This document shows positions 35,934-46,980 of a stretch of DNA of 64,000 nt, one piece after another. The number at the start of each line of letters is the position of its first letter. Position 1 is the stretch's first letter. Both the position numbers and the translations under genes were made by a program. The stretch lies in the NCBI GenBank assembly GCA_034620365.1, contig JAQGEQ010000174.1, positions 1 through 64,000 of the forward strand. The letters run 5' to 3'. The stretch comes from Pegea sp. RAD2-039 (lineage: Eukaryota > Chordata > Thaliacea > Salpida > Salpidae). A model generated the notes under the pieces. That model searched no databases. It saw only the letters and a program-made list of their open reading frames with translations, and was not told where the DNA came from.

Positions 35934-36593
35934 GCATTTAACAAAAAGATTTATTGTATTCAATGATATAAAGAATCCGGTGAGCTTGTTGTTTTCTTTC
36001 ATATGTTCTGTAATTCTTTTGTTAATTAATATCTAAATGACACTGTCTTCAGTAAACAAATATTTACAATGATTCATTTACATATTTCAACTTTTTAAAT
36101 TTTTTGTTGTGTTGATGTCATCATACTACTTTAAAAGAGTACGTAATCTGATTTGTTTTCACTTAACAATACCATGACGACATTTTTGACATAAAAAGCT
36201 ATTTATAAAAATAAAGTTAACAATAAATTAAATTGTTTTTGCTTGAACGTTGACATTTTAGTCAGAAACATTTTATTTGCATTTATCACTTTAAGAATAT
36301 TCCTTTACTAAACTTTTTTTTAAACTTACATTTGAAACTAACCACAATTTAAATTTTATTTTTTGTAAATTTGTTTATAAATTGTATAAAAAAGGTTATT
36401 TTTTATAATAAATAGGCTTGGTCAAAGTGCTTCGGGTAAATCTATTTTTCTTAAACTAAGGAAGCCCCTTAAATACTTCTTAACTAAGAATTTTTTGCGT
36501 CAAACCAAAAACAAAACTAAATTGTTTTTATTTTTTTTCATTAATAAAAAATTCCGGGCATATTGTCATATGTTTGTAATTTAAATTTATTCG

Positions 36594-36717
36594 GTACGCC
36601 TTAAACTTTATACTGAAACAACTTTACAAATAATGATTAAATCATTTAAAATTTTTATTTCGATACAAATAGAATCAGTATGATTAGAATACTTTTTGGA
36701 GTTGAATAAATTTCAAC
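36594..36717 (+). ncRNA. Class B unit, degraded PSE
   Basis: PSE CGCCTTAAACTTTATACTGA, TATA-like TTTACAAA, near-consensus Sm string ACTTTTTGGA (36691-36700), hairpin GTTGAA-TAAAT-TTCAAC (36701-36717). The Sm and hairpin are better kept than the promoter, compared with the copy at 33143. Confidence 0.45.
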
Positions 36718-36829
36718 AAATAATAAAATAATATTAATGTTGAGGTGGGCAGTTTTGACATTCAATTTTGTCATCAATTTAAATGTCCTATTCCGAAGCT
36801 AAAGTAAGAAATACAGAGAATGTATTTTC

Positions 36830-37560
36830 TTTAAAATAAAATTTAGTTAGATCTCATCATCAAATAATCTACATTTAATTTCACCATTAAATATCATGAA
36901 GTTTGTTAAAATTGTAAATTAACTCTGAGGAATACAAAAGTTCCTAGTTCAGTGTAAACAGTTAATCGTAATTAAATAAATCGTAATACAGCAACTATAA
37001 ACATAAATTTAACAAATATAAATTGTATATATAACATTCGGGCTAATTTTTACTAAAATGAATTTTAACTGTTAAAGAATATATTTTTCAATAGTTAAAT
37101 CCAAATGTAGTTTTGATAATATGAATAGTGTATGCAGGTTAAATTAATTCTATAAAATTAGTTAAAAACATATTAAATTTTACTTTTGCTTTTATCGTTT
37201 GCGTTCTCTAGCAAATAGAATATCTTGGCTTAGAACAAATATCTAGAACATTAATAGTCTCTGGATAGATTACTTCACAGATTTGTTTGATATGCAAATT
37301 ATTTTGAAGATCAAACGAAAATCATTTTTGAGTTTTATAGTAATCTCATTTTTAAAAACAAAAAGTCACATAGCTTTTGATTTAATTTTTTATTGTCAGT
37401 ACGATTGATCATTTTTAATTTTAATCATCGAAGTAGAATAAACCAAATTCTAAATTAAATAAAACTTGGTAAGAAAAATTGAACTAATTTTGTTTGTATT
37501 ATAATAAATTTATAAGAACTTTTCTTATCAACTTTAAATTCAAACTTTCTATTTGAAACT
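36830..37560 (+). repeat. Repeat block (direct partner 16920-17700)
   Basis: Collinear with the block at 17 kb, including the GCGTTCTCTAGCAAATAG site at 37200. It ends shortly before the class D hairpin at 37585. Confidence 0.65.
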
Positions 37561-37584
37561 CAAATTCTATTGTGCTAGATCTTT

Positions 37585-37608
37585 AATTTGAAGTCGACTA
37601 AATGTCGA
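37585..37608 (+). ncRNA. Sm site + class D hairpin, promoter missing
   Basis: AATTTGAA (37585-37592) then TCGAC-TAAAT-GTCGA (37594-37608). It joins a 17-kb-type block on its left to an inverted 27-kb-type block on its right, so recombination probably removed its promoter. Confidence 0.35.
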
Positions 37609-38416
37609 TATAACCATTACTAATGTATCTAAAAATGTTAGTCTGTAATTCATAAATTTGTATCTGATAGATTCTCTTTTGTTTTATAATAATCTTTAAC
37701 TTTAGTTATTTGAAAGTGTAATTTTATCAAGCTAAAACTTCATTATTATCAACAACAATCTTATTTGATATAACCAATTAAGTGTATCTGTGAATGACAG
37801 AAAGAAATCAAAATTAAGATTTATTAAAGAAAGAATAGAACTACTTTAAAAGTAAAAGTATAATACAATCAATTCTAAATCAAATCAAATTTTATAAAAC
37901 AAACTTGAATAAGAAGATGAGCAAAGTGAATTTAGAAGTTTAATTTTCAAATTTATCAAAATTACTTTGCTAAGAATGAATAAAAAATTAAAATATTTAT
38001 TTTATAAATAATAATCTTAAAATTTTCTTATTAATTTGTAATAATATAAAAAAAATTAAAATATTATTTTAATTTACAAAATAATTTTAACAAAAACGAA
38101 TAAAAAATTTTTAATTTTTACTCTTTTTCTAATCTACAGTAGAAAAACAAATTTAAATAAGCTATTTTAGGTTAAAATTATTATTTATATGGTTTTGATA
38201 AAATCCTTTTCCAAAATTTATTATCCTGCGCAAAATTAAACTAATAAATAATAAAACTAATTAAATAAATGGAAAACATCATTCAGTTTATATTTATATT
38301 TTGTATAAATTTACAAATTTATAAATTTATATTATTTATCCAAATTATAAAAATATTAATATTAAAAATATTGTTTTATTTGAAGAAAGCATGGTATTTA
38401 ATACCATCAAAGAGAA

Positions 38417-39120
38417 ATGATGCTGCGTCAACAAGAAGAAGAAAATCTTCGATTACAAGAAGAAAAACGCCTTCAACAAGAAGAAAAGCGTCGTCAACAA
38501 GAAGAAAAACGTTGTCAAAAAGAAGAAAAACGCCATCAACAAGAAGAAAAACGTTGTCAACAAGAAGAAAAACGTTGTCAACATGAAGAAAATAGACTTC
38601 GTAAGCAGGAACAGCAAGAAAGACTTCAACGAGAAAGAGAAGAACAGGAGAGAATAAAGCGTCTAGCTGAATATCAGCGAATGCAACAAGCGTCAGCAAA
38701 TTACCACCAAAGAGAAATTATGCTTCGTCAACAAGAACAAGAAAATCTTCGATTACAAGAAGAAAACGCCTTCAGCAAGAAGAAAAACGTGGCCAACAGG
38801 AAGAAAAACGCCTTCAGCAAGAAGAAAAACGCCGTCAACAAGAAGAAAATAGACTTCGTAAGCAGGAACAGCAAGAAAGACTTCAACGAGAAAGAGAAGA
38901 ACAGGAGAGAATAAAGCGTCTAGCTGAATATCAGCGAATGCAACAAGTGTCAGCAAATTACCACCAAAGAGAAATTATGCTTCGTCAACAAGAACAAGAA
39001 AATCTTCGATTACAAGAAGAAAAACGCCTTCAACAAGAAGAAAAACGTGGCCAACAGGAAGAAAAACGCCTTCAGCAAGAAGAAAAACGTCGTCAACAAG
39101 AAGAAAATAGACTTGATTAA
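38417..39120 (+). pseudogene. Tandem-repeat coiled-coil ORF (Q/E/K/R-rich), frame broken
   Basis: Short units reading QQEEKR and LQQEEKR build a single charged helix. Three longer units of about 260 bp start near 38417, 38709 and 38970 (REIMLRQQEQENLRLQEE). Unit 2 has lost one A (GAAGAAAACGCC instead of GAAGAAAAACGCC, about 38765), which breaks the frame at that point; the third unit returns to a good frame and ends NRLD-stop at 39120. Without that deletion the frame would give roughly 230 residues. Lack of a clear exon structure, of other domains and of a promoter suggests a captured or decayed exon; an unrecognised gene with exons outside the repeats remains possible. Confidence 0.5.
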
Positions 39121-39347
39121 CAAATCTAATTTTCTGCTGCGTTTTTTGTCGTTTAGTTCATATTTCAACGTAAGTTTAAATCAACAAAAACAAAATAGTT
39201 TAATCACAGAAAATAACTGTTGAAAAATTCTGTTTCAACAAATTTATTTTTTAGTTAGAATTCTTCTTACGATAACACTTTTGATTAAATACGAAAATAA
39301 GTTTAGATTTTAACGAAATCAAAACAAGTTGTTTGCGAAATGTTTAC

Positions 39348-39464
39348 AACCCACAAACATTAGAGTAAATATTCATGATTAGTATGATGATTCTGTTCGA
39401 CCTTCCACACAAGAAATACCGCCGAAAGGCATTTACAATTTGGAGTGTTGAACATTTTTCGACA
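39348..39464 (+). ncRNA. Sm-class snRNA-like unit, class E (TGTTGAA family)
   Basis: PSE AACCCACAAACATTAGAGTA, TATA position ATTCATGATTAG, body mini-hairpin GCC-GAAA-GGC (39421-39430), Sm-like AATTTGGA (39437-39444), hairpin TGTTGAA-CATTT-TTCGACA (39446-39464, one T-G pair). The PSE sits in a dyad AATGTTT...AAACATT (39339-39361). Confidence 0.5.
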
Positions 39465-39499
39465 TGCTGTTTACATTAGCAAAAAATTGTTATGAAAAG

Positions 39500-39522
39500 C
39501 AACTGCTACCGTATAGCAGTTG
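39500..39522. repeat. Perfect CAACTGC/GCAGTTG stem-loop
   Basis: CAACTGC-TACCGTATA-GCAGTTG, the inverted homologue of 34723-34745. Directly after it comes a partial class B string, GTTGAAATACTTTTCA. Confidence 0.45.
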
Positions 39523-40110
39523 AAATACTTTTCAGTTATTGTTTCAATTGCATTTATTATTAGCACTAGATTTATTAATTTTATTTGCAGTAATACGTTT
39601 TTAAAATTTTACATTTCTTTTTTATACACAAACAGTTAATATAGATCCAAAACGTTTTGTAAATTTAATCTAAATCTATTAAAACTTTTAAGTAAACTAA
39701 TTCTATTAAAAAAAGTAAAAGTTTCGAATGCTTGAATACTACATTATTTAAAATCTTAAATGTGACTAAAATATTTATGATTAAAATGTCGACGTTCAAA
39801 TAAAAACAATTAACTTTATTTTTGACAAGACTTTTGGAAAAATCTTTGTATATCATAAAAGTTATTATGGTAGCGTTAAGTGAAAACAAAAAGGATTACT
39901 TCTTTATACTACTAGTAGCATGATGGCATCAATACAACGAAAAAAGTAACAATTTGTAAATATTTAAAATCTCAGTCTACATATTTGCTTACTTACGACA
40001 GAATTATTCAGAGTTTAACAAGCAAAAGAAAGACACAAAATATGAAAGAAATATACAAGTCCACAGCATTCTTCATATCGTTATATATCGGAGATCTTTT
40101 CGTTAAATGC

Positions 40111-40233
40111 AACTGACAGCATCAGTTTTCAAATTTAAAGTAAAATTAAAAGCTATACAAGCAACAGTTTGTTAATCTGGTATAAAATTGAATGCCTTAT
40201 ATGACAACATACTTTCTTTTTGTTTGTGAGCTC
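40111..40233 (-). ncRNA. Sm-class snRNA-like unit, class C
   Basis: PSE GCTCACAAACAAAAAGAAAG, TATA CATATAAGG (40196-40204), Sm-like AAATTTGAA (40128-40136), perfect hairpin AACTGA-TGCTG-TCAGTT (40111-40127). Confidence 0.52.
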
Positions 40234-40619
40234 ATTTCAAACACTTTTTAAAGCTTTTTACACAAGTGTTAAACTATAAACATGTGTAAGACATCTTAAT
40301 AAAAGATTATTTCTTGTTTGAAATTAATTGTTTACTTTATATGTTTAAATTAAAACTTTGAAAATAGTAAAAACAAACTTCTTGAAACAATTAACTTTAT
40401 TTAAACTACATTTAATCCTGATCTTGCTTCAAAAACATATCTGCTATTGTCAGATTACCTATGAAGGCCAACTACAAATACTCAAAGGAAATGACTTCAT
40501 ATCTTCTGAATATTATGCTGAGCTAAAATTGTTATTGATTACTATAAGTCTAATTCATAAAGATGATGTCATCAGCCTTTTATAGATAACCATGTCTTTT
40601 TGATTTATACATGAAATCG

Positions 40620-40800
40620 TTTATACCGTGTCAGCTTTACTGAGAACCAAATCAAGAATGTTGGATTAAATATTAAATCAAGAGAGTTTAATAATATCCC
40701 TATTATCATCTATAAGTGAAGAATAATTTGTATCATTGATATATAGTAGCGTTAGCTTATCAATACAAGCTTCATACATTCATCAAAAGTAAAATGACGA
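40620..40800 (-). mobile_element. Possible decayed LINE endonuclease segment
   Basis: The minus strand reads, with stops, YINDTNYSSLIDD and NILDLVLSK, like the end of an AP-type LINE endonuclease (typically ..NILDLV..). It lies on the same strand as the LINE fragment at 41.74-42.02 kb, but the spacing is not that of an intact element. Weak. Confidence 0.3.
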
Positions 40801-41224
40801 CAATTACACAACAAACCATTAGATTTATAAAAAATAAGTATGTTAGTTATGATTTATTTAAACCAGTGTCGTTTAAAAGTGATAAGCAACTGAATAATGA
40901 GGCCAATAAACTGGGATAACATTAATTGTTGTTATTAAAGATTGCAAACAGTTTGTAATTCATCAGTGTTAATACAATTATTCATAATATACTACGATAT
41001 TATATAAATTAGCTGTTTCTCTAAATAAAGATAATGACATCAACATAACAAAAGCACAAAAGTTTAGAATTTGCAAATGATTCAATGAAGATTAAGATTA
41101 TAGATGCTTGTTTACTTTTGATATTGTCTTTTAGAATTAAACAAATTTAAATGAAAAATTCTAGAAAAAATTTTATGACATTGGTACATTCTATTAAATA
41201 GAAGATAGTTTTAGGATTAAACGC

Positions 41225-41251
41225 AACTGAAAATATCAGTTTTCAAATTTT
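41225..41251 (-). ncRNA. Sm site + class C hairpin, promoter missing
   Basis: AAATTTGAA (41243-41251) then AACTGA-TATTT-TCAGTT (41225-41241) on the minus strand. No CACAAAC element within 150 bp upstream. Confidence 0.35.
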
Positions 41252-41739
41252 CATGTTATCTTTTTTGTTTAATGATTCAATAAAATTTTAAAATAAGGAT
41301 TTGAATTATATCATTAGTACTATATTAATCACTTGTCTAATTTGTACTAAAACAGTTGAACATTTTTTTGTTTTCTATAGACGAAAACAAATTAAGGTTA
41401 GTTTTTTTGATCTCATAGAAATGATTTTTACAAGTGAATTTTTATCTTAGTTTATTGCTGTTTTTAAATTACTTATCAAGTTGTTTGCTGCAGTAATTAT
41501 TTTCTATATTTAAGAACAGTAGTTTTGATTTCTTTTGAAAGTATTTAGTTATACTTCAATGGTCTATTAGTTTTTCCAAGCAGTGATGATACCTGCCTAG
41601 CAAGCAAGGGGGCGTTGTTGCGGTTGCAAATAAACACATATTATTTACTAAGAAAACTCAAAATATACAAACAGGTAAAGGGTTATTAATTCCTGCAAAA
41701 TGACAAAATTCCTACGTTATATGTTTGTAGAGAGATTTG

Positions 41740-42017
41740 GTGGATGGGTCTGCTTTAGTTTGTTTGTATAGGAGACTTTTTAAATGTCGTTAATTCTTCA
41801 AATATTTGGGCAAATGCTGTCTTTTGTTGAGTTTATAAAAAGATATGAAATGTTTGATTAGCTGTGTAAATGATAATAAACCTTGACTAAATAGTATCGA
41901 TGTCTTCGAAGAGTTGAAAACAGAAAACCAGTCAAGACCTGATAGAAACTTGTTTATACAATTATAATTTTCACAGTAACAATTCCCTTTGCTTAAAGCT
42001 TTAAAACTTTTTTTCAT
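41740..42017 (-). mobile_element. LINE internal fragment
   Basis: The 75-residue frame contains NKFLSGLDWFSVFNSS and NKRQHLPKYLKN, matching MFLSGVDWISVFNST and NKKPHLPRYLRN of the long LINE (45.06-45.25 kb). It is diverged and interrupted, so it is older than the copies at 7 and 43 kb. Confidence 0.75.
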
Positions 42018-42049
42018 AAAAATCTTTGCTAAGTCAAATAAGATTAAGT

Positions 42050-42970
42050 ACTTCTTTAAAGTAGTATGATGGCATCAACACAACGAAAACAGAAAAAATT
42101 ATGAAAATTTTTAAATGAATCATTCTACATATTTGTTTACTGAAGACAGTGTCATTTAGAATTTACGTAACAAAAGAATGACACAAAATATGAAAGAAAA
42201 GATCAAGCTCACTGCATTCTTTTATATCATTGAATACAATAAATCTTGTTGTTAAGTGCAACTGACAGTATCAGTTTTCAAAATTCTCAATATTATTTCT
42301 ACTGTTAAATTCATAGACGGATAAGATTGTAATAAATTTAATGCTTTTTATAACAACGTGCTTGCCTCGTGTTTGTGAGCTCATTTTATATAATTTTTTA
42401 TGGTTCCAACGCAAATCTTAAATTATAATAATGTTTAAGACCTTTTTCACTCAAACTTGATGCTTTGAAAGTAAATATAATTTTTCAGGGAATTTTGTTT
42501 TATTGTTTTTTTGAGTTTATGTCAGATTTATTTTGTTTTTTGTTTCAAAAATAGTTTTATTTTTCTGAATGTAAGTTTTTTTATCGTTTCAAAAGTTCAA
42601 TAGTTTTGAATCAGTGGTTTTTAACTGATTGATTTTCTCACATTTGTTAAACGTTTTTAATATAACATCTTAGCTTTATTTTTAAAACCATTTCAAAAAT
42701 CATGAAACTAAACTAATTTTATTTCTTAATAAAATAATTATATTTAAATTGATAAAATTAAAAACTATGAAATGCTTACAGATTTAAAAAAAATCTGCAA
42801 CTAAATATCTAGATACCATAACAAATTGAATGTTTTTACTCTGATTTTAATTTATTTTAATAATTTTTCTTTTTAACTTTATCATAAACAAGTTTAATAT
42901 TTATTAAACTTATTTATAAGCTGGATAACAATTTTATTAAAACATTTTTGTTAAGAAGTCTATTTTCTGC
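42050..42970 (-). repeat. Inverted partner of 34960-36140
   Basis: 42420-42860 reads as the reverse of 35340-35800 with small differences, and 42940-43003 as the reverse of 35090-35130. The LINE at 43-47 kb interrupts the continuation. Confidence 0.65.
42260..42382 (-). ncRNA. Sm-class snRNA-like unit, class C
   Basis: PSE GCTCACAAACACGAGGCAAG, TATA TTATAAAAAG (42344-42353), Sm-like AATTTTGA (42278-42285), perfect hairpin AACTGA-TACTG-TCAGTT (42260-42276). Part of an inverted duplication with 35.3-36.1 kb. Confidence 0.56.
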
Positions 42971-43169
42971 TGCATTTTATGTCGTTTATTAGTTCATAAC
43001 TTATTTATTTATTTATTTATTTATTACAATAAATGTGAAGGAGGGTGCCTAAAGAGAGCACCTCTCGCTAACACACATTCTCACAAATTAGATCTATTTG
43101 ACGTGTAAACGAAAAAGCATATGGCAATGACGAATTGCACAGAATCATAGTATTGTAAAAGAGAAAAAT

Positions 43170-45242
43170 TCACAGTTTAGAAATGGCAATGTTGGCGATA
43201 TTATAACAATTCAGCTTTTTCTTGAACAGCATAAGTGATTTTGACATGACAATCTCTGTTGGCAGATTGTTCCATGTACTGATTGTGCGGTATGAGAAAA
43301 AACTTAATCTGGTTAACGTAGCTGGTGGAGTGGGCTTATTAAGATGTAATTTATGTCTTCTAAGTTGATATAACTTGAGGGAGGGACTAATGGAGAATAA
43401 GTCATCAAACTGAAGATCAATTAGGTTGTGAATAATTTTAAAAATCAGAATAAGGTAGTATTTTATTCTTCGGATTTCCAAAGTATCTAGATTGAAGAAG
43501 CTGAGACTATGCTTATAACTCTCGTATTTGATATTAAGTTTCCTGCAAACCAATCTCGTAAATGTTGCATGAACAGATTCGATTTTTCTGATATCACCAA
43601 CTTGATATGGGATCAATGCACTGACATTGTATTCAAGAATAGGGCGTATGTACAGTTTGAAAAGGTTGACGAAAAACCATGGATCTTTAGAATTAAAAGT
43701 TTTTATGATGAGGTGAACAAGCTTGATAGATTTTCCAAAGATTCTGGAAACATAACTGTGCCATTTGAAGTCAGATGTCAGAGTAATGCCGAGGTCTATG
43801 ACTGAGGATACTCGTTCAAGAATAGATCCATTGATGTAGTATTGGTTGCTGAAGTTGGCAGCTGGCTTACCGGAGAATGTTATAACTTCAGACTTTGTTG
43901 GCTGGATTTTAAGTTGCCAATTTGCAGACCAGTTTTCTACAAAATTTAGTGCAGTTTGGAGTTTTGAGTGAGAACCAGATAATAGCTTGATGTCGTTTGC
44001 ATACACAAACACACTGACATTGTCTACTGTTATTAGTCTTCTGATGAGGTCTTCAATGAAAATCAAAAAGAGAAGTGGACCCAGGACGGAACCTCGAGGA
44101 ACGCCACTGGTGACTTTACTAGGAGTACATAAAGATCTTTCTACACAGGTTCGTTGGGTTCTACTTGAGAAGAAATCTTTAATCCATTTTAAGATAGAGT
44201 TGCTGATTTTTATGTTTTTCAATACAGTAATGAGCCTGTTGTGTGGAACAGAATCAAAAGCTTTAGCAGAATCAAGGTATATGATGTCACATGGAGTATT
44301 ACTTTAGTAATGAGCTGTAAGCTCATTGAAAAAAGTGAGATGTTGAGTCTAAGAAGATCTTTGCTTAACAAAACCATGCTGGACATCAGATATTAGATGA
44401 TGCTCCGTCAAATGGCTAGATATATGGTTGTGAATGATATGTTCTTGAGTTCTGCAGATGACCAAAGTCAACAAAACTGGTCTGTAGTTAAGTGCAGTGT
44501 TTCTGGGACCCTTCTTATAAATTGGAGTAATAATAGCATTCTTCCAAATTAGTGGAAGTCTTCCCCGCTTAAGAGTCATGTTAAAGAGTAACGATAAGGG
44601 TAGCGCTAAAGAAGAAGTGCTTTTTCTTAAAAATAAAGCTGGGATTTGATCTGGGGTGTTGGAAACTGTTGATTTTAGAGAAGAAATAGCCTTAGATACT
44701 ATATCAACTGTTATGTCTAGATCTACCATCTCAGAGATATTTGAAAGGATGTTGGAGTAGGAAATAGTAGGAGTATTGCCATCATTGGTTATAAAAACCT
44801 TTTCAAATTGTTTGTTTAGCAATTCAGCTTTATTCTTTGGTTCCATCACCAGCTGATTAGCGTTATCAAGCAAGGGAGGTAGATGAGATCTCGCCTTAAG
44901 CTTGTGATTAATGAAGCCAAAAAACGTTTTCTTGCTAGGTGAAGATAAGATTGCACTTTCTTTTCCTAAAAAGAAGCTATAAACTGATTTCTTGTAGACT
45001 AGACAACGATCTTTGTATAGAGGTTTGATGGAAGGATCTGCTTTAGTTTGTTTGTATAAGAGGTTTTTCAAATGCTGTAAATTCCTTAAATATCTTGGTA
45101 AGTGTGGTTTTTTGTTGACTCTATATAAAGGTATAAACTTTATGATTGACTCATTAACAGTGTTAGTAAACCTCGAGTAGATATCATTGATGTCTTCGGT
45201 AGAGTTGAAAACAGAAATCCAGTCAACACCTGATAAAAACAA
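43170..45242 (-). pseudogene. LINE ORF2 reverse transcriptase
   Basis: Reads NYRPV..HGFVKQRSS (fingers), YLDSAKAFDSVPH, SGVPRGSVLGPLLF and FVYANDIKLL (palm) down to IANIAISKL. Two in-frame stops interrupt it, TAG at 44349-44351 and TAA at 44304-44306; the frame is otherwise continuous. The usual YADD box reads YAND (about 43990-44005), which changes a metal-binding Asp to Asn, so the enzyme would be inactive even if stops were read through. Confidence 0.88.
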
Positions 45243-45249
45243 ATGTTTA

Positions 45250-45970
45250 TACTGTTATAATTGCCATGATAAAAGTTCCGTATGCTTGGAGTTCTAACGT
45301 TCGAGGAAGTTTACAAAGACATGACTCAGATTGGCTAAATTAGTTTTGTCTCCATTCAAATTAAACATTTTTCCATTGAATGCTAAATTTGGGTTATTCC
45401 AATCAATTCTACTAAAATTAAAATCCCCGAGAATATACATCTCAGGACAAACAAGGCTTTTCAGAACCTTCAATAAGGCCTTAATAGTAACCTCAACTTT
45501 AGACGGTGGTAGGTAGGTACATATAAAGCGGGAAAACTTAGACTTTGTGTAATGAAAATTGAAAGCAATAATCTCAAATCCTGGGCAATCAATGGTGAAT
45601 ATCTTAATTCTTTAAATCATGGGTGCCAGTGATGTTTTATAGATTACACAAACACCGCCGCCTCTATCAAACAGTCTATCACAGCGCAAAGCACGAAAAA
45701 GATCACTGTCGTCCTGAAAGGAGTCAGGATAAAAGGGTTTCAACTAAGTTTCGGTAATGAAAACAAATGTAAAATCTTGAGAAAGGAAAAGAGCTTTCAA
45801 TTCGAAAATTTTGTTAACGATTGACCGTGCGTTGAAAAACATACCTAATATAATAGAAAAATTGTCTTTTTGACACTTGTAAGATTTGGTGGTAGGCTTC
45901 TATGTACTGGTATCTTGGGCTGGAAGCATAGTATTAATAATTTTGTGCGAAGAGAGGTTGAATAAGGATG
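45250..45970 (-). pseudogene. LINE AP-type endonuclease remnant
   Basis: Minus-strand reading includes FFNARSIVNKIFELKALL, FVFITET, DRGGGVCVIYK and MYILGDFNFSRIDW in the order expected of LINE endonucleases (target nicking). Several stops and at least one small indel break it. Confidence 0.75.
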
Positions 45971-45985
45971 ATGTGGGTCCAGTGG

Positions 45986-46980
45986 TTATTTTGCACTTCC
46001 GTTTTTTGAAAAGACCTTCACAATCTTTAAAGCCCATGGTGAACCTCGAACTTTGTATTTGAAATCAGTTGGTTGCTCTTTCTGATTTCGGCTGTACGCC
46101 TCGTTTAGAAGACGCTTATTTTCTAAGCGATCATCTTCACACATATCATATGCTACTCTGACGCCCTGGAACTTTTCTTCCTGCTTAAGCTTATACAGCT
46201 TAGCAAGAAACTTACGTTTGTCCCATCTTTCCTGAAAGGAGACTTTTAACGGTCTTTTATGATTTGATCTTTTTGCCCCGAGTCTGGTTATTGAAACTTT
46301 TGAAGCGTCCACAAAACCAAGGCTTTGAGTGCACATTTGATTAAAAGTCTTGATGTCATCGTCTCTATCAGTCTCAGAGACACCAAAGATGATGACATTG
46401 TTTTCTCTATCCTCCCGGTCCAGAGTAAGTTTTTTGTGCGTGTCAGTAACCTTCTTGGCAAGAAGTTGCACCACGCTAGTATTTTTTAGGATCCAGAATT
46501 ACCAACAACTGAGGCCCATGTGAGAGGCTTCTTTGTGGAGGCATCCAGTTCATCCATAGATTTGGATAAGATAGAAATCTTTTCATTGTTTTTGGCAACA
46601 TCGTTGCCAATTTCGGATTTAAATTTGGCCAATTCAGTGGATATGGTGTTGCTGATGTTGGACAATAGGCTTTTATTAGTGTTAGACGAGGTAGTTGTTT
46701 TGTCCATAGATCTACATTTAATGCAGGACCAACAAAATCCCACTTGCTGCATTTTATTATTTTCAAATATATAATAAATTTTTTTACTCACATCACTACA
46801 AGTAAGGTGAAACCTAGAGAGGCATTTGATGCAATCTATTGCCAGATCTTCACCAAAGCAAATTTTGTTACAAGCTTGGCAATTGCCATTGCAAGCTTGT
46901 TATGAAGAACTTGGTTTGCTTGGGTTTTTTGGAGCTTTTGACCACAAGGTCCTGCCATTTGTATCTACTATAGTTTCCAT
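45986..46980 (-). pseudogene. LINE ORF1 (PHD-like finger, coiled coil, RNA-binding C-terminus)
   Basis: Starts at METIVDTNGR (46980). A Cys/His cluster, CNGNCQACNKIC..CIKCLSRFHLTC..CWSC, resembles a PHD finger, followed by a helical segment (46.5-46.7 kb) and the ENNVIIFGVSET domain (46.47-45.99). A stop near 46910 and a frameshift near 46480 separate the parts. ORF1 proteins of this type bind the element's RNA. Confidence 0.75.

Noticed and set aside
40358..40585. 75-residue frame (ITYEGQLQILKGND..)
   Set aside because: Looks slightly better than chance but has no recognisable domain, splice support or conserved copy.
43509..44307. Plus-strand frames over the LINE
   Set aside because: Shadows of the minus-strand reverse transcriptase.
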